DNA from: Aquabacterium sp. A3
Lineage (GTDB): Bacteria; Pseudomonadota; Gammaproteobacteria; Burkholderiales; Burkholderiaceae_C
Assembly: GCF_038069945.1 (NCBI RefSeq)
Contig: NZ_JBBPEV010000001.1
Location: 1,798,001-1,862,000, forward strand
Direction: 5' to 3'
DNA: 64,000 nt
Shown here: piece after piece, positions 18,109-26,976 of the stretch
How the letters are laid out: each line of letters begins with the position of its first letter
Position numbering within the stretch: position 1 is the stretch's first letter
Notes under the pieces: generated by a model
Seen by the model: the letters and a program-made list of their open reading frames with translations, nothing else
Database searches by the model: none
What the model was told of the DNA's origin: nothing
Translations under genes and position numbers: made by a program

Positions 18109-19002
18109 ATGCTCTATCCCGAACTGTTCAAACAACTCGAGTCCGTGCGCTGGAACATGGAAACCGACATCCCCTGGGACCGGTTCGATGCCAGCCAGCT
18201 GTCTGAAGAGCAGGCACAAACCATCAAGATGAACGCCATCACCGAGTGGGCCGCCTTGCCGGCCACCGAAATGTTCCTGCGTGACAACCGGGGTGACAGC
18301 GACTTCTGCGCCTTCATGAGCGTGTGGTTCTTTGAAGAACAGAAGCACTCGCTGGTGATGATGGAGTACCTGCGCCGCTTCCGCCCCGACCTCGTGCCCA
18401 CCGAGGCCGAGCTCCATGAGGTGCGGTTTGAGTTCGATCCCGCACCACCACTGGAAACCCTGATGCTGCATTTTTGCGGCGAGATCCGGCTGCACCACTG
18501 GTACCGCCGTGCCGCCGACTGGCACACCGAGCCCGTCATCAAGGCCATCTACGACACCCTGGCCCGCGACGAAGCCCGCCACGGCGGCGCTTACCTGCGC
18601 TACATGAAGCGGGCCCTGAACCAGTTCGGCGATGAGGCCCGCGCCGCCTTTGCCAAGGTGGGCGTGCTGATGGCCAGCGCGCGGCGCACGGCCCAGGCCC
18701 TGCACCCCACCAACCTGCATGTGAACGAAAAGCTCTTTCCGCGCGACACCATCCAGTCGCGCCTGCCCAACCCGGAATGGCTGGAGCATTGGCTGGACAA
18801 GCAGATCCAGTTCGACACCGTGTGGGAAAACAAGGTGGTTGAGCGCATCCTGGCCAACATGAGCTCGCTGATGGAGCGCAGTTTCGGCTCGGTGCAAGAG
18901 CTCAATCGCTTTCGCAAAGAGATGACCCGCGCGATGGAGCAGCGGGTGGAAGAAAAAATGCAGGCATTGGCCCCCGAAAGGACCAAGCCTGCATCCGTCT
19001 GA
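18109..19002 (+). CDS. Ferritin-like diiron protein, possible acyl desaturase/oxygenase
   Basis: A 297-residue helical protein without signal peptide. Diiron ligands can be assigned: Glu46 or Glu54, Glu77-x2-His80 (FFEEQKH), Glu125 (GEIRLHHW) and Glu155-x2-His158 (DEARHGG). The two ExxH motifs place it in the ferritin-like superfamily near acyl-ACP desaturases and related N-oxygenases. Which reaction it carries out is not determined. Gene position after the photolyase (120-bp gap) and near lipid-modifying genes makes a fatty-acyl substrate attractive. A GGAG precedes the ATG at 18109. Confidence 0.75.
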   Translation: MLYPELFKQLESVRWNMETDIPWDRFDASQLSEEQAQTIKMNAITEWAALPATEMFLRDNRGDSDFCAFMSVWFFEEQKHSLVMMEYLRRFRPDLVPTEAELHEVRFEFDPAPPLETLMLHFCGEIRLHHWYRRAADWHTEPVIKAIYDTLARDEARHGGAYLRYMKRALNQFGDEARAAFAKVGVLMASARRTAQALHPTNLHVNEKLFPRDTIQSRLPNPEWLEHWLDKQIQFDTVWENKVVERILANMSSLMERSFGSVQELNRFRKEMTRAMEQRVEEKMQALAPERTKPASV

Positions 19003-19016
19003 CCCCCCGATCAGAC
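18997..19016. terminator. Weak hairpin between converging genes
   Basis: GTCTGA and TCAGAC form a 6-bp stem around an 8-base loop exactly at the stop codon of the diiron gene, in the 36-bp gap before the convergent CoA-transferase gene. There is no T-run on either strand, so intrinsic termination is uncertain. Confidence 0.3.
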
Positions 19017-19038
19017 AAAACCATTCGGCAGTGCGCCG

Positions 19039-20094
19039 TCAGACGGGCGTCCAGGGCTGAACCGCCTGGCCGCCCGCAAACAGCGGGTGGGCCTGGGCCT
19101 CGTCCAGCGTCAGCACCGGCGTCACGCAGGCATCGGCCGCGTCGAACTTGTGCGCCCAATAGGCCAGGGGCTGGCTGGCCACCAGGGCAGCCACCTCGGC
19201 CTTGAGCGCCGCCGCATCCGGCGAGCCCGGGAAGGCGCCGCGCTGCCAGTGGCGGTTCACCCAATCCGGCCGCTCGAACACCTCGCAGGCCACCTTCCAG
19301 AACTTGTGCTCCAGCGCCCCCACGGCCAGGTGGCGGCCATCGGCCGTGGCGTACAGGTTGTAGCAAGGCAGGCCGCCGTTGAGCAGGTCTTCGCCTGCCT
19401 GCGGACGCCGCCCCAGGATGGGCGCCAGCAGCGCCGCCGTGGCCTTGGGCATCACCAGGTGGGCATGCAGGCCATGGGTCATGCTCACGTCCACATGACG
19501 CCCCCGCCCGGTGCGACGCGCCTCGATGACGGCGGCCAGCACGGCGATGGTGGCCATGGCGCTGCCTGCGGCCAGGTCACCCCACTGCACGTTGGACAAG
19601 GCCAGCTCGCCCGTGGGCGCACGCATCTGGTCCAGCACGCCCGACATGGCCAGGAAGTTCAGGTCATGTCCGGCCTTGCCGGCCCAGGGCCCCGTCTGAC
19701 CGAAGCCGGTGATGGAGACCATCACCAGTTTCGGGTTCAGCGTATGCAGGCGCTCGGCATCCAGCCCCATGCCTTGCAGCACCCCAGGGCGGAAGCTGTC
19801 GACCATCACATCGGCCGCCGCCAGCCAGTCGCGCAGCTGTGCCAGATCGGCCTGGCTGCGGAAGTCGACCGTGCGGCAGGGCTTGCCATGGTTGAGCGCC
19901 TCGAACAAGGCCGTCAGGGGCCGCGCCGGGTCGCCCTCGGGCGGCTCGACCTTGATCACCTCGGCGCCCAGGTCGGCCAGCATGCGCGTGCTGAACGGCC
20001 CCGGCAGGTTGCGCGACAGGTCGATGACCCGCAGGCCATCGAGCAGGCCGCTCAGCGGGCCGGCCGTGGTGGCGTGGGCAGCGCTCACGCTCAC
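19039..20094 (-). CDS. Family III CoA-transferase / alpha-methylacyl-CoA racemase-like protein
   Basis: A 351-residue CaiB/BaiF-fold protein. Early motifs are LDGLRVIDLSRNLPGPF and LADLGAEVIKVEPPEGDP, and the expected catalytic Asp is Asp144 in AGHDLNFLAMSG. The sequence near it and the short length (CoA-transferases are usually nearer 400) lean toward the racemase branch, which interconverts 2-methylacyl-CoA epimers before beta-oxidation. A formyl- or succinyl-CoA transferase cannot be excluded. It starts with GTG overlapping the stop of the FadB-like gene (GTGA) and is last in a four-gene fatty-acid operon, supporting a role in branched acyl-CoA breakdown. Confidence 0.85.
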   Translation of the reverse strand: MSVSAAHATTAGPLSGLLDGLRVIDLSRNLPGPFSTRMLADLGAEVIKVEPPEGDPARPLTALFEALNHGKPCRTVDFRSQADLAQLRDWLAAADVMVDSFRPGVLQGMGLDAERLHTLNPKLVMVSITGFGQTGPWAGKAGHDLNFLAMSGVLDQMRAPTGELALSNVQWGDLAAGSAMATIAVLAAVIEARRTGRGRHVDVSMTHGLHAHLVMPKATAALLAPILGRRPQAGEDLLNGGLPCYNLYATADGRHLAVGALEHKFWKVACEVFERPDWVNRHWQRGAFPGSPDAAALKAEVAALVASQPLAYWAHKFDAADACVTPVLTLDEAQAHPLFAGGQAVQPWTPV

Positions 20095-22253
20095 ACCACG
20101 TCCTCGAACCGACCGCCTTCTTGCGCCATCTTCACGATGACGGCTGCGGGCTCGAAGCGCGGGCCATAGGCCTTGGCCAGCTCACGCGCGCGCTCGACGA
20201 ACTTCTTGGCACCGACGGCGTTGATGAACTGCAGCGCGCCGCCCTGGTTGGGTGCGAAGCCCCAGCCGAAGATCGAGCCGATGTTGGTGTCGGCCACCGA
20301 GCGCACCACACCCTCTTCATAGCAGCGGGCGGCTTCGTTGGCCTGCACGTACAGCAGGCGGTCGACCAGCTCTTGCTGCGAGGGCTGCTGGGCCACCGGC
20401 GGGTACAGCTTGGTCAGCTCAGGCCACAGCGACTTCTCTTTGCCGTTGTAGTCGTAGAAGCCCTTGCCGGCCTTCTTGCCGATGCGGCCTTGCGTGGCCC
20501 CGATGTTCTGCAACACGGCCTGGCCGGGGTGGTGGGGCAGGTCCTTGCCTTCGGCCAGCAAGTCCTTCTTGGTCTGCTCGGCGATGTGCAGGGCCAGGCT
20601 CAGCGAGACCTCGTCTTGCAGGGCCAGCGGCGGCATGGGCATGCCGGCCTTCAGGCCCGCCACCTCGACAGAACGCGGGTGCACGCCTTCGCCCAGCATG
20701 GCCAGGCCTTCCATCACGTAGGTGCCGAACACGCGCGAGGTGTAGAAGCCCCGGGCGTCGTTGACCACGATCGGTGTCTTGCCGATCTGCAGCACGTAGT
20801 CGAAGCCGCGCGCCAGCGTCTCGTCCGACGTCTTCTCGCCCACGATGATCTCGACCAGCGGCATCTTGTCCACCGGCGAGAAGAAGTGCAGGCCGATGAA
20901 GTTGGCCGGGCGGCTCGACGCCGTGGCCAGGCCGGTGATGGGCAGCGTCGAGGTGTTCGAGGCGTACACGGCATCCAACGCGATGACGGCTTCCGACTTC
21001 TTCGTGCACACGGCCTTGATGTCGCGGTCTTCGAACACCGCTTCGATCACCAGGTCGCAGCCTTGCAGGTCTTCATACGAGGTGGTGGGCTGGATGCGGG
21101 CCAGCAGCGCGTCGCGCTTCTCGGCGGTGCTGCGACCGCGCGAGATGGCCTTGTCCAGCAGGCCTTGCGAGTAGGCCTTGCCCTTCTCGGCGTTCTCGAT
21201 CGTGGTGTCGAGCAGCACCACGTCGATGCCGACCTTGGCCGACACGTAGGCGATGCCCGCGCCCATCATGCCGGCGCCCAGGATGCCGACCTTCTTGACC
21301 TTCGATTCAGCGAAGCCCTTGGGACGCGACTGGCCCTTCTTGATGGCGTTGAGCTGGTGCCACAGCGTGCCGATCATGTTCTTGCTGGTCTGCGAGACCA
21401 CGCACGCGGCGAAGTAGCGCGACTCGACCTGCGAGCCGGCGTCGAAGTCCAGCAGGCAGCCCTCGAACAGGCAGCTCATGATGTGGGTCAGCGCGGGGTA
21501 GTTGCCGTGCGCCTTGGCATTCGCCATGGACGGGGCAATGGCGAGCACCTGCACCACGGCCGGGCTCTTGCTGTCGCCACCGGGGATGCGGAAGCCCTTG
21601 TTGTCCCAGGGCTGCGAGGCCTTGGGGTTGGCCTTGCACCAGGCCTTGGCCTTGGCCAGCATGTCTTCGCGGCTGGTGGCCAGCTCGGTCACCAGGCCCA
21701 TGTCCTTGGCCTTGGCTGCGGTCAGTTCCTTGCCTTGGGTGATGAGCTCGAAGCTCTTCTGGATGCCGATCATGCGCGGCACACGTTGGGTGCCGCCGCC
21801 GCCGGGCAGCAGGCCCAGCTTGACCTCGGGCAGGCCGAACTTGGCCTTGGGGTCGTCGATGGCGATGCGGGCGTGGCAGGCCAGGGCCAGCTCCAGACCG
21901 CCGCCCAGCGCCGTGCCGTTGAGCGCGGCCACCACGGGCTTGCCGCACTTTTCCATGCGGCGCAGCATGCCCTTCAAGTCTTCACACAGCTTGTAGGCCT
22001 CTTCGGCCGAGGTGATCTGCGTGAGCTGGTCGATGTCGGCGCCGACGATGAAGGTCGACTTGGCCGAGGTGATGACCAGACCCTTGAGGTTGGCATCGGT
22101 TTCCAGCTGGTTGACCAGCGCGGCGAACGGCTCGACCAGGGTTGGGTTGAGCACGTTCATCGCGCGGCCCGGCATGTCGATGGTGACCAGGCCGATGCCG
22201 TCGGCATCGATGTCAAATCCAAAGGCTTCGTTTCTGGCTTGAGATTGAGTCAT
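20091..22253 (-). CDS. Bifunctional enoyl-CoA hydratase / 3-hydroxyacyl-CoA dehydrogenase (FadB/FadJ-like)
   Basis: A 720-residue trifunctional-type alpha chain. The N-terminal crotonase domain (about 1-190) has both catalytic glutamates, in [15 protein letters not shown] and [17 protein letters not shown]. The NAD-binding motif [14 protein letters not shown] lies near residue 320, followed by the hydroxyacyl-CoA dehydrogenase domains with [19 protein letters not shown]. It hydrates trans-2-enoyl-CoA and oxidises the 3-hydroxy product for the thiolase encoded just upstream. GGGAGG precedes the ATG at 22253, which fixes the start. It belongs to the acyl-CoA dehydrogenase operon. Confidence 0.95.
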   Translation of the reverse strand: MTQSQARNEAFGFDIDADGIGLVTIDMPGRAMNVLNPTLVEPFAALVNQLETDANLKGLVITSAKSTFIVGADIDQLTQITSAEEAYKLCEDLKGMLRRMEKCGKPVVAALNGTALGGGLELALACHARIAIDDPKAKFGLPEVKLGLLPGGGGTQRVPRMIGIQKSFELITQGKELTAAKAKDMGLVTELATSREDMLAKAKAWCKANPKASQPWDNKGFRIPGGDSKSPAVVQVLAIAPSMANAKAHGNYPALTHIMSCLFEGCLLDFDAGSQVESRYFAACVVSQTSKNMIGTLWHQLNAIKKGQSRPKGFAESKVKKVGILGAGMMGAGIAYVSAKVGIDVVLLDTTIENAEKGKAYSQGLLDKAISRGRSTAEKRDALLARIQPTTSYEDLQGCDLVIEAVFEDRDIKAVCTKKSEAVIALDAVYASNTSTLPITGLATASSRPANFIGLHFFSPVDKMPLVEIIVGEKTSDETLARGFDYVLQIGKTPIVVNDARGFYTSRVFGTYVMEGLAMLGEGVHPRSVEVAGLKAGMPMPPLALQDEVSLSLALHIAEQTKKDLLAEGKDLPHHPGQAVLQNIGATQGRIGKKAGKGFYDYNGKEKSLWPELTKLYPPVAQQPSQQELVDRLLYVQANEAARCYEEGVVRSVADTNIGSIFGWGFAPNQGGALQFINAVGAKKFVERARELAKAYGPRFEPAAVIVKMAQEGGRFEDVV

Positions 22254-22269
22254 GACTGTGCCTCCCGGA

Positions 22270-23475
22270 TCAGACGCGTTCGATGATGGTGGCGATGCCC
22301 ATGCCGGCACCGATGCACAGGGTGGCGAGCGCCGTGGACTTGCCCGAACGCTCGAGCTCATCGAGGGCGGTGCCCAGGATGATGGCGCCGGTGGCACCCA
22401 GCGGGTGGCCCATGGCGATGGAGCCGCCGTTGACGTTGACGCGGTCCATCGACACGCCCAGGTCTCGGGCGGTCTTCATCGGCACGGTGGCAAACGCCTC
22501 GTTGATTTCCCACAGGTCGATGTCGCCCGGGGTCATGCCCAGCTTGCTCAGCGCCTTCTTGCAGGCCGGGGTGGGGCCAGTCAGCATGATGGTGGGCTCA
22601 GAGCCGCACTCGGCCGTCATCAGCACGCGGGCGCGGGGCTTGAGGCCAGCCTTCTGGCCGGCTTCCTTGCTGCCCAGCAGCACCAGGGCGGCGCCGTCGA
22701 CGATACCCGAGGAGTTGCCGGCGTGGTGGGCGTGGATGACCTTCTCGATGGTCGTGTACTTGTCCAGCGCGGTGGCGTCAAAGCCCATGGTGCCCATCAT
22801 CTCGAACGAGGGCATCAGCTTGGACAGCGACTCGACCGAGGTGCCAGGGCGGATGGTCTCGTCCTTGGCCAGCATCAGCATGCCGTTGATGTCCTTGACG
22901 GGGATGACCGATTGGTCGAAGCGGCCTTCGGCCTGCGCGGCGGCGGCGCGGCGGTGCGACTCGGCGGCATAAGCGTCAAGGTCGGCGCGCGAGAAGCCTT
23001 CCAGCGTGGCGATCAGGTCGGCGCTGATGCCCTGGGGCACGAAGGCGGTGCCGCTGTTGATGCGCGGATCCATCACCCAGGCGCCACCGTCGCTGCCCAT
23101 GGGCCAGCGGCTCATGCTCTCGACACCACCGGCCACGACCATGTCGCCCAGGCCGGCGCGGATCTTGGCGGCCGCCATGTTGATGGCTTCCAGGCCCGAG
23201 GCGCAGAAGCGCGACAGCGTCACGCCCGCCACCGACTCGGCCCAACCCGAATCGAGCACGGCGGTGCGGGCGATGTCGGCGCCCTGCTCGCCCACCGGGG
23301 TCACGCAGCCCAGGATGACGTCGTCGACCAGCGAGGTGTCGAGGTTGTGGCGCTGTTGCAGGCCCTGCAGCAGGGTGCGCAGCAGCCACACGGGTGTGGC
23401 CTGGTGCAGGCTGCCGTCTTTCTTGCCCTTGCCGCGCGGGGTGCGCACAGCGTCGAAAATGTAGGCTTCGATCAT
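22270..23475 (-). CDS. Acetyl-CoA C-acyltransferase (thiolase)
   Basis: A 401-residue thiolase for the last step of beta-oxidation. The nucleophilic Cys is in [15 protein letters not shown] (near residue 92), the conserved GHPLGATGA holds the active-site His, and CIGAGMG holds the second Cys. The opening [15 protein letters not shown] resembles degradative FadA-type enzymes more than biosynthetic PhaA, and pairing with a FadB-like protein supports that. It lies 16 bp before the FadB-like gene and 51 bp after the acyl-CoA dehydrogenase. Confidence 0.94.
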   Translation of the reverse strand: MIEAYIFDAVRTPRGKGKKDGSLHQATPVWLLRTLLQGLQQRHNLDTSLVDDVILGCVTPVGEQGADIARTAVLDSGWAESVAGVTLSRFCASGLEAINMAAAKIRAGLGDMVVAGGVESMSRWPMGSDGGAWVMDPRINSGTAFVPQGISADLIATLEGFSRADLDAYAAESHRRAAAAQAEGRFDQSVIPVKDINGMLMLAKDETIRPGTSVESLSKLMPSFEMMGTMGFDATALDKYTTIEKVIHAHHAGNSSGIVDGAALVLLGSKEAGQKAGLKPRARVLMTAECGSEPTIMLTGPTPACKKALSKLGMTPGDIDLWEINEAFATVPMKTARDLGVSMDRVNVNGGSIAMGHPLGATGAIILGTALDELERSGKSTALATLCIGAGMGIATIIERV

Positions 23476-23526
23476 GTGAAGCTCCTTGTGTGTGAGGGGT
23501 GTTGGTGTGAAGGGGGCGTCAGCGCA

Positions 23527-24687
23527 TCACAGGAAGCGCGAGGCCAGTTCCTTCATGATCTCGTTGGTGCCGCCGTAGATGCGCTGCACGCGCGAGTCGG
23601 CCCACAGGCGGGCGATCGGGTACTCCTTCATGTAGCCGTAGCCACCGAAGAGCTGCAGGCATTCGTCGATCAGCTTGCACTGGTTGTCGGTGATCCAGTA
23701 CTTGATCAGCGCAGCGCGGTCCACGCCCAGCTCGCCCTTGAGGTGCGAGACCATGGCGGCATCGACCAGGGCGCGCGAGGCCAGCAGCAGGGCCTGGCAC
23801 TCGGCCAGCTTGAAGCGCGTGTTCTGGAAGCTGAAGATGGGCTTGCCGAAGGCCTTGCGCTCCTTCGTGTACTCCAGCGTCACCTTCATGGCGTATTCCA
23901 TGGCGGCGATGCCAGCCAGGGCCACGAGCAGGCGCTCTTGGGGCAGCTCCTGCATCAGTTGGAAGAAGCCCATGCCTTCTTGTTCGCCGATCAGGTTGTG
24001 CTTGCTCACCACCACGTCGTCGAAGAACAGCTCGGAGGTGTCTTGCGCCTCCATGCCGATCTTGTCGAGGTTGCGGCCGCGGCGGAAGCCGGGGGCCTCG
24101 TCGGTCTCGACCACGAACAGCGAGATGCCCTGGGCGCCCTGGTCCTTGTCGGTCTTGCAGACCACGATGATCAGGTTGGCCAGCTGGCCATTGGTGATGA
24201 AGGTCTTGCTGCCGTTGATGGTGTAGGTTTCACCATCGGCCGACTTCTGGGCCAGCGTGCGCACGCCTTGCAGGTCACTGCCCGTGCCGGGCTCGGTCAT
24301 CGCGATGGCGCTGATGAACTCGCCGGTGGCCAGCTTGGGCAGCCAGCGCTTTTTCTGCTCTTCGGTACCGTAATGCAGGATGTACGGGGCGACGATGCCC
24401 GAGTGGAGCGAGCCACCAAAGCCGCCGATGCCGGCTTCGCCCTGGGCCAGCACCAGGGCTGCTTCATGACCAAAATCGCCGCCGCCACCGCCGTACTCTT
24501 CAGGCATCGAGGCGCACAGGAAGCCGTTGGCGCCCGCGTCTTCCCAGGCCTGGCGGTCCATCATGCCCTGGGCGCGCCAGCCTTCGTCTTTGGGTGCCCA
24601 CTGCTCGATCATGAAGCGCTTGGCAGAGTCGAACACCATCTGGTGTTCTTCGGTCATCCAGGTGGGGGTGAAGCAGGCGATGGCCAT
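23527..24687 (-). CDS. Acyl-CoA dehydrogenase
   Basis: A 386-residue flavoenzyme that introduces the 2,3 double bond in acyl-CoA. Signatures are IAMTEPGTGSDLQGV (FAD-binding region), a middle beta domain with TINGSKTFITNGQLA, and the C-terminal QLFGGYGYMKEYPIAR and RIYGGTNEIMKELA, the last holding the usual catalytic-Glu position. It is the first gene of an operon with thiolase, FadB-like and CoA-transferase genes. The start ATG at 24687 follows GAGGAGA. The promoter region upstream carries putative TetR and LiuR sites. Chain-length specificity cannot be read from sequence. Confidence 0.94.
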   Translation of the reverse strand: MAIACFTPTWMTEEHQMVFDSAKRFMIEQWAPKDEGWRAQGMMDRQAWEDAGANGFLCASMPEEYGGGGGDFGHEAALVLAQGEAGIGGFGGSLHSGIVAPYILHYGTEEQKKRWLPKLATGEFISAIAMTEPGTGSDLQGVRTLAQKSADGETYTINGSKTFITNGQLANLIIVVCKTDKDQGAQGISLFVVETDEAPGFRRGRNLDKIGMEAQDTSELFFDDVVVSKHNLIGEQEGMGFFQLMQELPQERLLVALAGIAAMEYAMKVTLEYTKERKAFGKPIFSFQNTRFKLAECQALLLASRALVDAAMVSHLKGELGVDRAALIKYWITDNQCKLIDECLQLFGGYGYMKEYPIARLWADSRVQRIYGGTNEIMKELASRFL

Positions 24688-24737
24688 GAAGTCTCCTCGG
24701 GTCGGTGAAGGGTTGAACACGCCCTCATGTCACCGCC

Positions 24738-24753
24738 GGTAATTTGAATTACC
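24738..24753. promoter_or_regulatory. TetR-type operator candidate 1 (GGTAA-N6-TTACC)
   Basis: GGTAATTTGAATTACC is a perfect dyad 51 bp upstream of the acyl-CoA dehydrogenase ATG. The same GGTAA-N6-TTACC architecture recurs next to the divergent tetR gene at 24914-24929, so both are probably bound by that TetR. Confidence 0.6.
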
Positions 24754-24850
24754 TTCACGCAGTCTCATGGTTAACCCGCAGCAATCCGGTGCGACACCCG
24801 CGTGTCGTGCCCTGATCCCGTGGTCATGGGTCGTGCCTCAGGCCACGATA

Positions 24851-24866
24851 TTGACGTTAACGTCAA
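24851..24866. promoter_or_regulatory. LiuR-type operator, copy 1 (perfect 16-bp palindrome)
   Basis: TTGACGTTAACGTCAA sits in the middle of the 264-bp divergent region between the acyl-CoA dehydrogenase and tetR genes. An identical 16-mer occurs upstream of the carboxylase operon beside liuR at 27591-27606. It resembles the published MerR-type LiuR motif of proteobacteria (an ACGT-N-ACGT-like dyad), so this operon is probably in the LiuR regulon. Confidence 0.75.
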
Positions 24867-24892
24867 TGAAGAGCAAGTGAAAGTGCCGCACT

Positions 24893-24929
24893 TTCACCAA
24901 GATATGATCATTTGGTAATAATGCTTACC
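24893..24929 (+). promoter_or_regulatory. tetR promoter with TetR-type operator candidate 2
   Basis: TTCACC (24893-24898), 17 bp and TAATAA (24916-24921) form a plausible sigma-70 promoter for tetR. The dyad GGTAATAATGCTTACC (24914-24929) covers the -10 element, which would allow autorepression. Confidence 0.55.
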
Positions 24930-24951
24930 CATTCGGATCGACGCCGTTCCC

Positions 24952-25605
24952 ATGCAAGCCAGTGAGCCCCGCCCCAACCTGCCCGAAACCCCCGACGAGC
25001 GCCGTGCCGCGCTGAGCACCATGCGCGCCGACACGCTGCAGCGCATCGAAAAGGCGGTGCTGCTCTTGTTTTCCGAACGGGATTTTCACGAAGTGAGTCT
25101 GGCCGAGGTGGCCAAGGCGGCCAACGTGTCGCTGCAGACCATCTACAAGTACTTTGGCAGCAAGGAGGTGCTGGTCTACGCCATGCTGGACGTGATGCTG
25201 GGCCGCCTGGCCGAACGCATGCTGGACCACCTTCAAGGCATCGACGATGCCCGCGAACGCCTGCGCAAGACCTTCTGGGTGACGCTGGACTACATGGACC
25301 GCCACCCGGCGGTCATGCTGCTGCTGTTCACGGCCGTGCCGGTGTCCAGGCACCGCAACATCCGCATCTACGAGAGCCCGGAGCTGATCAACGCCTTCCT
25401 GGGCGTCTTTCAGGATGGTCAGGCCCGTGGGGTTCTCAACCGGCGCGTGTCCAGCAAAGTGCTGCTGGACGTGTTCATGGGCATCGTGGGTCGGGTCACC
25501 CTGATGCACATCGTGCGCCGAGAGAAACGATCGCTGGTCGAGCAGTTCGACGAGCTGTTCGACATCCTGTGGCGCGCGATGTCTTGCGACACGCCCGTCA
25601 CCTGA
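24952..25605 (+). CDS. TetR family transcriptional regulator
   Basis: A 217-residue regulator with the N-terminal TetR helix-turn-helix (SLAEVAKAANVSLQTIYKYFGSKEVL, about residues 49-74) and a helical ligand-binding C-terminal domain. Divergent orientation to the acyl-CoA dehydrogenase operon and the paired dyads in the shared promoter region suggest that it represses this operon and itself, with an acyl-CoA as probable inducer; the ligand is inference. There is no strong ribosome site before the ATG. Confidence 0.88.
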   Translation: MQASEPRPNLPETPDERRAALSTMRADTLQRIEKAVLLLFSERDFHEVSLAEVAKAANVSLQTIYKYFGSKEVLVYAMLDVMLGRLAERMLDHLQGIDDARERLRKTFWVTLDYMDRHPAVMLLLFTAVPVSRHRNIRIYESPELINAFLGVFQDGQARGVLNRRVSSKVLLDVFMGIVGRVTLMHIVRREKRSLVEQFDELFDILWRAMSCDTPVT

Positions 25606-25623
25606 TGCCACCCGAACAACCTC

Positions 25624-25764
25624 TCAGATCACGCCGTCCACAAAGCAGGTGGCTTCTGCGGCTTCGTCCATGCCTTGCTGCCAGCCCATCATGCGGCACC
25701 AGCCACCGGCATGGGGGCACACGTCAAACAGGTCTTCGGTTTGGGTCCATTGCGACACGTTCAT
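25624..25764 (-). CDS. Small cysteine-containing hypothetical protein (46 aa)
   Basis: A 46-residue frame not covered by other genes, starting ATG at 25764 with AAAGGAG eight bases upstream and ending TGA at 25624. The product begins MNVSQWTQTEDLFDVC, has Cys16-x-His18 (CPH), Cys23 and Cys40, and is rich in Trp, Met and acidic residues. It is soluble, without signal peptide. I do not recognise a family. It is convergent with tetR, 18 bp away. The good ribosome site and biased composition argue that it is translated; the Cys/His set could bind a metal, but nothing proves this. Confidence 0.55.
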   Translation of the reverse strand: MNVSQWTQTEDLFDVCPHAGGWCRMMGWQQGMDEAAEATCFVDGVI

Positions 25765-25925
25765 GATGAAACTCCTTTGGTGAACAACGCCGGAATTGGC
25801 ACCTCCATGGTGGCAGCGTGAGCGCAGCGCGCCCCCCTCGCAATCCCGAAGGTCCCCTGCAGATGCGGGAGCGGGTCAATCCCGGCTTCGGAAACCCTCA
25901 CCAACTGCCGATAAACAGCACAGGT

Positions 25926-25948
25926 GAGGCGTTCATCACGAACGCCTC
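25926..25948. repeat. Perfect 9-bp inverted repeat upstream of the GAF-GGDEF gene
   Basis: GAGGCGTTC and GAACGCCTC are separated by five bases (ATCAC). The hairpin lies 43 bp before the ATG at 25991, in the 226-bp gap between the small minus-strand gene and the GGDEF gene. There is no T-run, so it is more likely an operator or leader hairpin than a terminator. Confidence 0.6.
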
Positions 25949-25990
25949 GACACATCACCACGCTGACCCTTGCAGTTTTCACCAGACGAC

Positions 25991-26965
25991 ATGAGCGCCT
26001 CCCCTTTCATCGACGACGACCACGAGCAGGTTCGGCTGCAGGCCGTGCAGCAATTGCTGGCCATGGCCCCCGAGGCCTGGCCCGAGTTGCATGCACTGAC
26101 TCGCGCCACGGCCCAGGCTCTGCACACCCCCATGGCCGCCCTGTGCCTGGTGAACGATCAACAGGTGCGCCCGCTGACCAGGGTGGGCGCGGTGCCCGAG
26201 GCGTGGCCCCGGGCCGGCTCGGTGGGTGAGGCGGTGGTGGCCCAGGCCAGTGCCACCCAATCGCCAGAGACCCAGAGAGGCTGGCCGGTGCACGCGGCCG
26301 TGCCCATCATGGACGAGCGTGGCCTGGTGCTGGGCTGCCTGTCGGCCATGAACGACCATCCCCACCCGCTGCCCGACCACTGGGCGCAAACCCTGCAGGA
26401 CCTGGCCACCCTGGCCAGCGCCTGTCTGGGCAACCGCCAGCGCGCCCGCATCATCGATGAGCTGGCCCTGACCGACCCCCTGACGGGCTTGGGCAATCGC
26501 ACCCTGTTCACCATGGCCCTGGAGGGCGAACTCGCCCACGCCATGCGCACCGGCGAGGCCTTCAGCATCGTGCTGATCGACCTGGATGGCTACAAGGAGA
26601 TCCATGATGGCTTTGGCCACCTGGCGGGTGAGGCGGTGTTGCGCGAGGTGGGGCGGCGCCTGGGTCAGCAGGTGCGCGCTGGCGACGCCCTGGCCCGCTT
26701 CGATGGCGACGAGTTCGGCATCGTGATGCGCCACGGTGGTCCGGACGCGGCCGAACTGCTGTGCCAGCGCGTGCGGCGCGCGGTCAGCGTGCCCATCCGG
26801 CTGGAGACGGGCGACGAGGTGGGCGTGGGCGCCTCGATCGGCGTGTCAGCCTACGACGACCGGGTGCTGTCGTCGCAGCAGATGATCCAACGTGCCCACC
26901 AGGCGCTGTACGACAGCAAACACCGCAACGAGCAGCGCTGGAAGCGCTTCATCGGCGTGCGCTGA
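25991..26965 (+). CDS. GAF-GGDEF protein, possible diguanylate cyclase
   Basis: A 324-residue soluble protein with an N-terminal GAF-like sensor domain (about 20-160) and a GGDEF domain (about 165-320). The signature reads DGDEF in ARFDGDEFGIV, an Asp replacing the first Gly, while an RxxD inhibitory site (RAGD) stands five residues upstream. The GTP-binding region DPLTGLGNR and the metal Asp in LIDLDGYKE are intact, so activity is possible but the first-position change leaves doubt. I start at the ATG at 25991; the frame could begin at a TTG at 25970. It converges on liuR with 11 bp between. Confidence 0.85.
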   Translation: MSASPFIDDDHEQVRLQAVQQLLAMAPEAWPELHALTRATAQALHTPMAALCLVNDQQVRPLTRVGAVPEAWPRAGSVGEAVVAQASATQSPETQRGWPVHAAVPIMDERGLVLGCLSAMNDHPHPLPDHWAQTLQDLATLASACLGNRQRARIIDELALTDPLTGLGNRTLFTMALEGELAHAMRTGEAFSIVLIDLDGYKEIHDGFGHLAGEAVLREVGRRLGQQVRAGDALARFDGDEFGIVMRHGGPDAAELLCQRVRRAVSVPIRLETGDEVGVGASIGVSAYDDRVLSSQQMIQRAHQALYDSKHRNEQRWKRFIGVR

Positions 26966-26976
26966 CCCCTGAGCGA

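Noticed and set aside
20121..24708. Two very long plus-strand frames (over 700 codons each)
   Set aside because: They lie entirely antisense to the FadB-like, thiolase and acyl-CoA dehydrogenase genes, which have clear motifs and ribosome sites.
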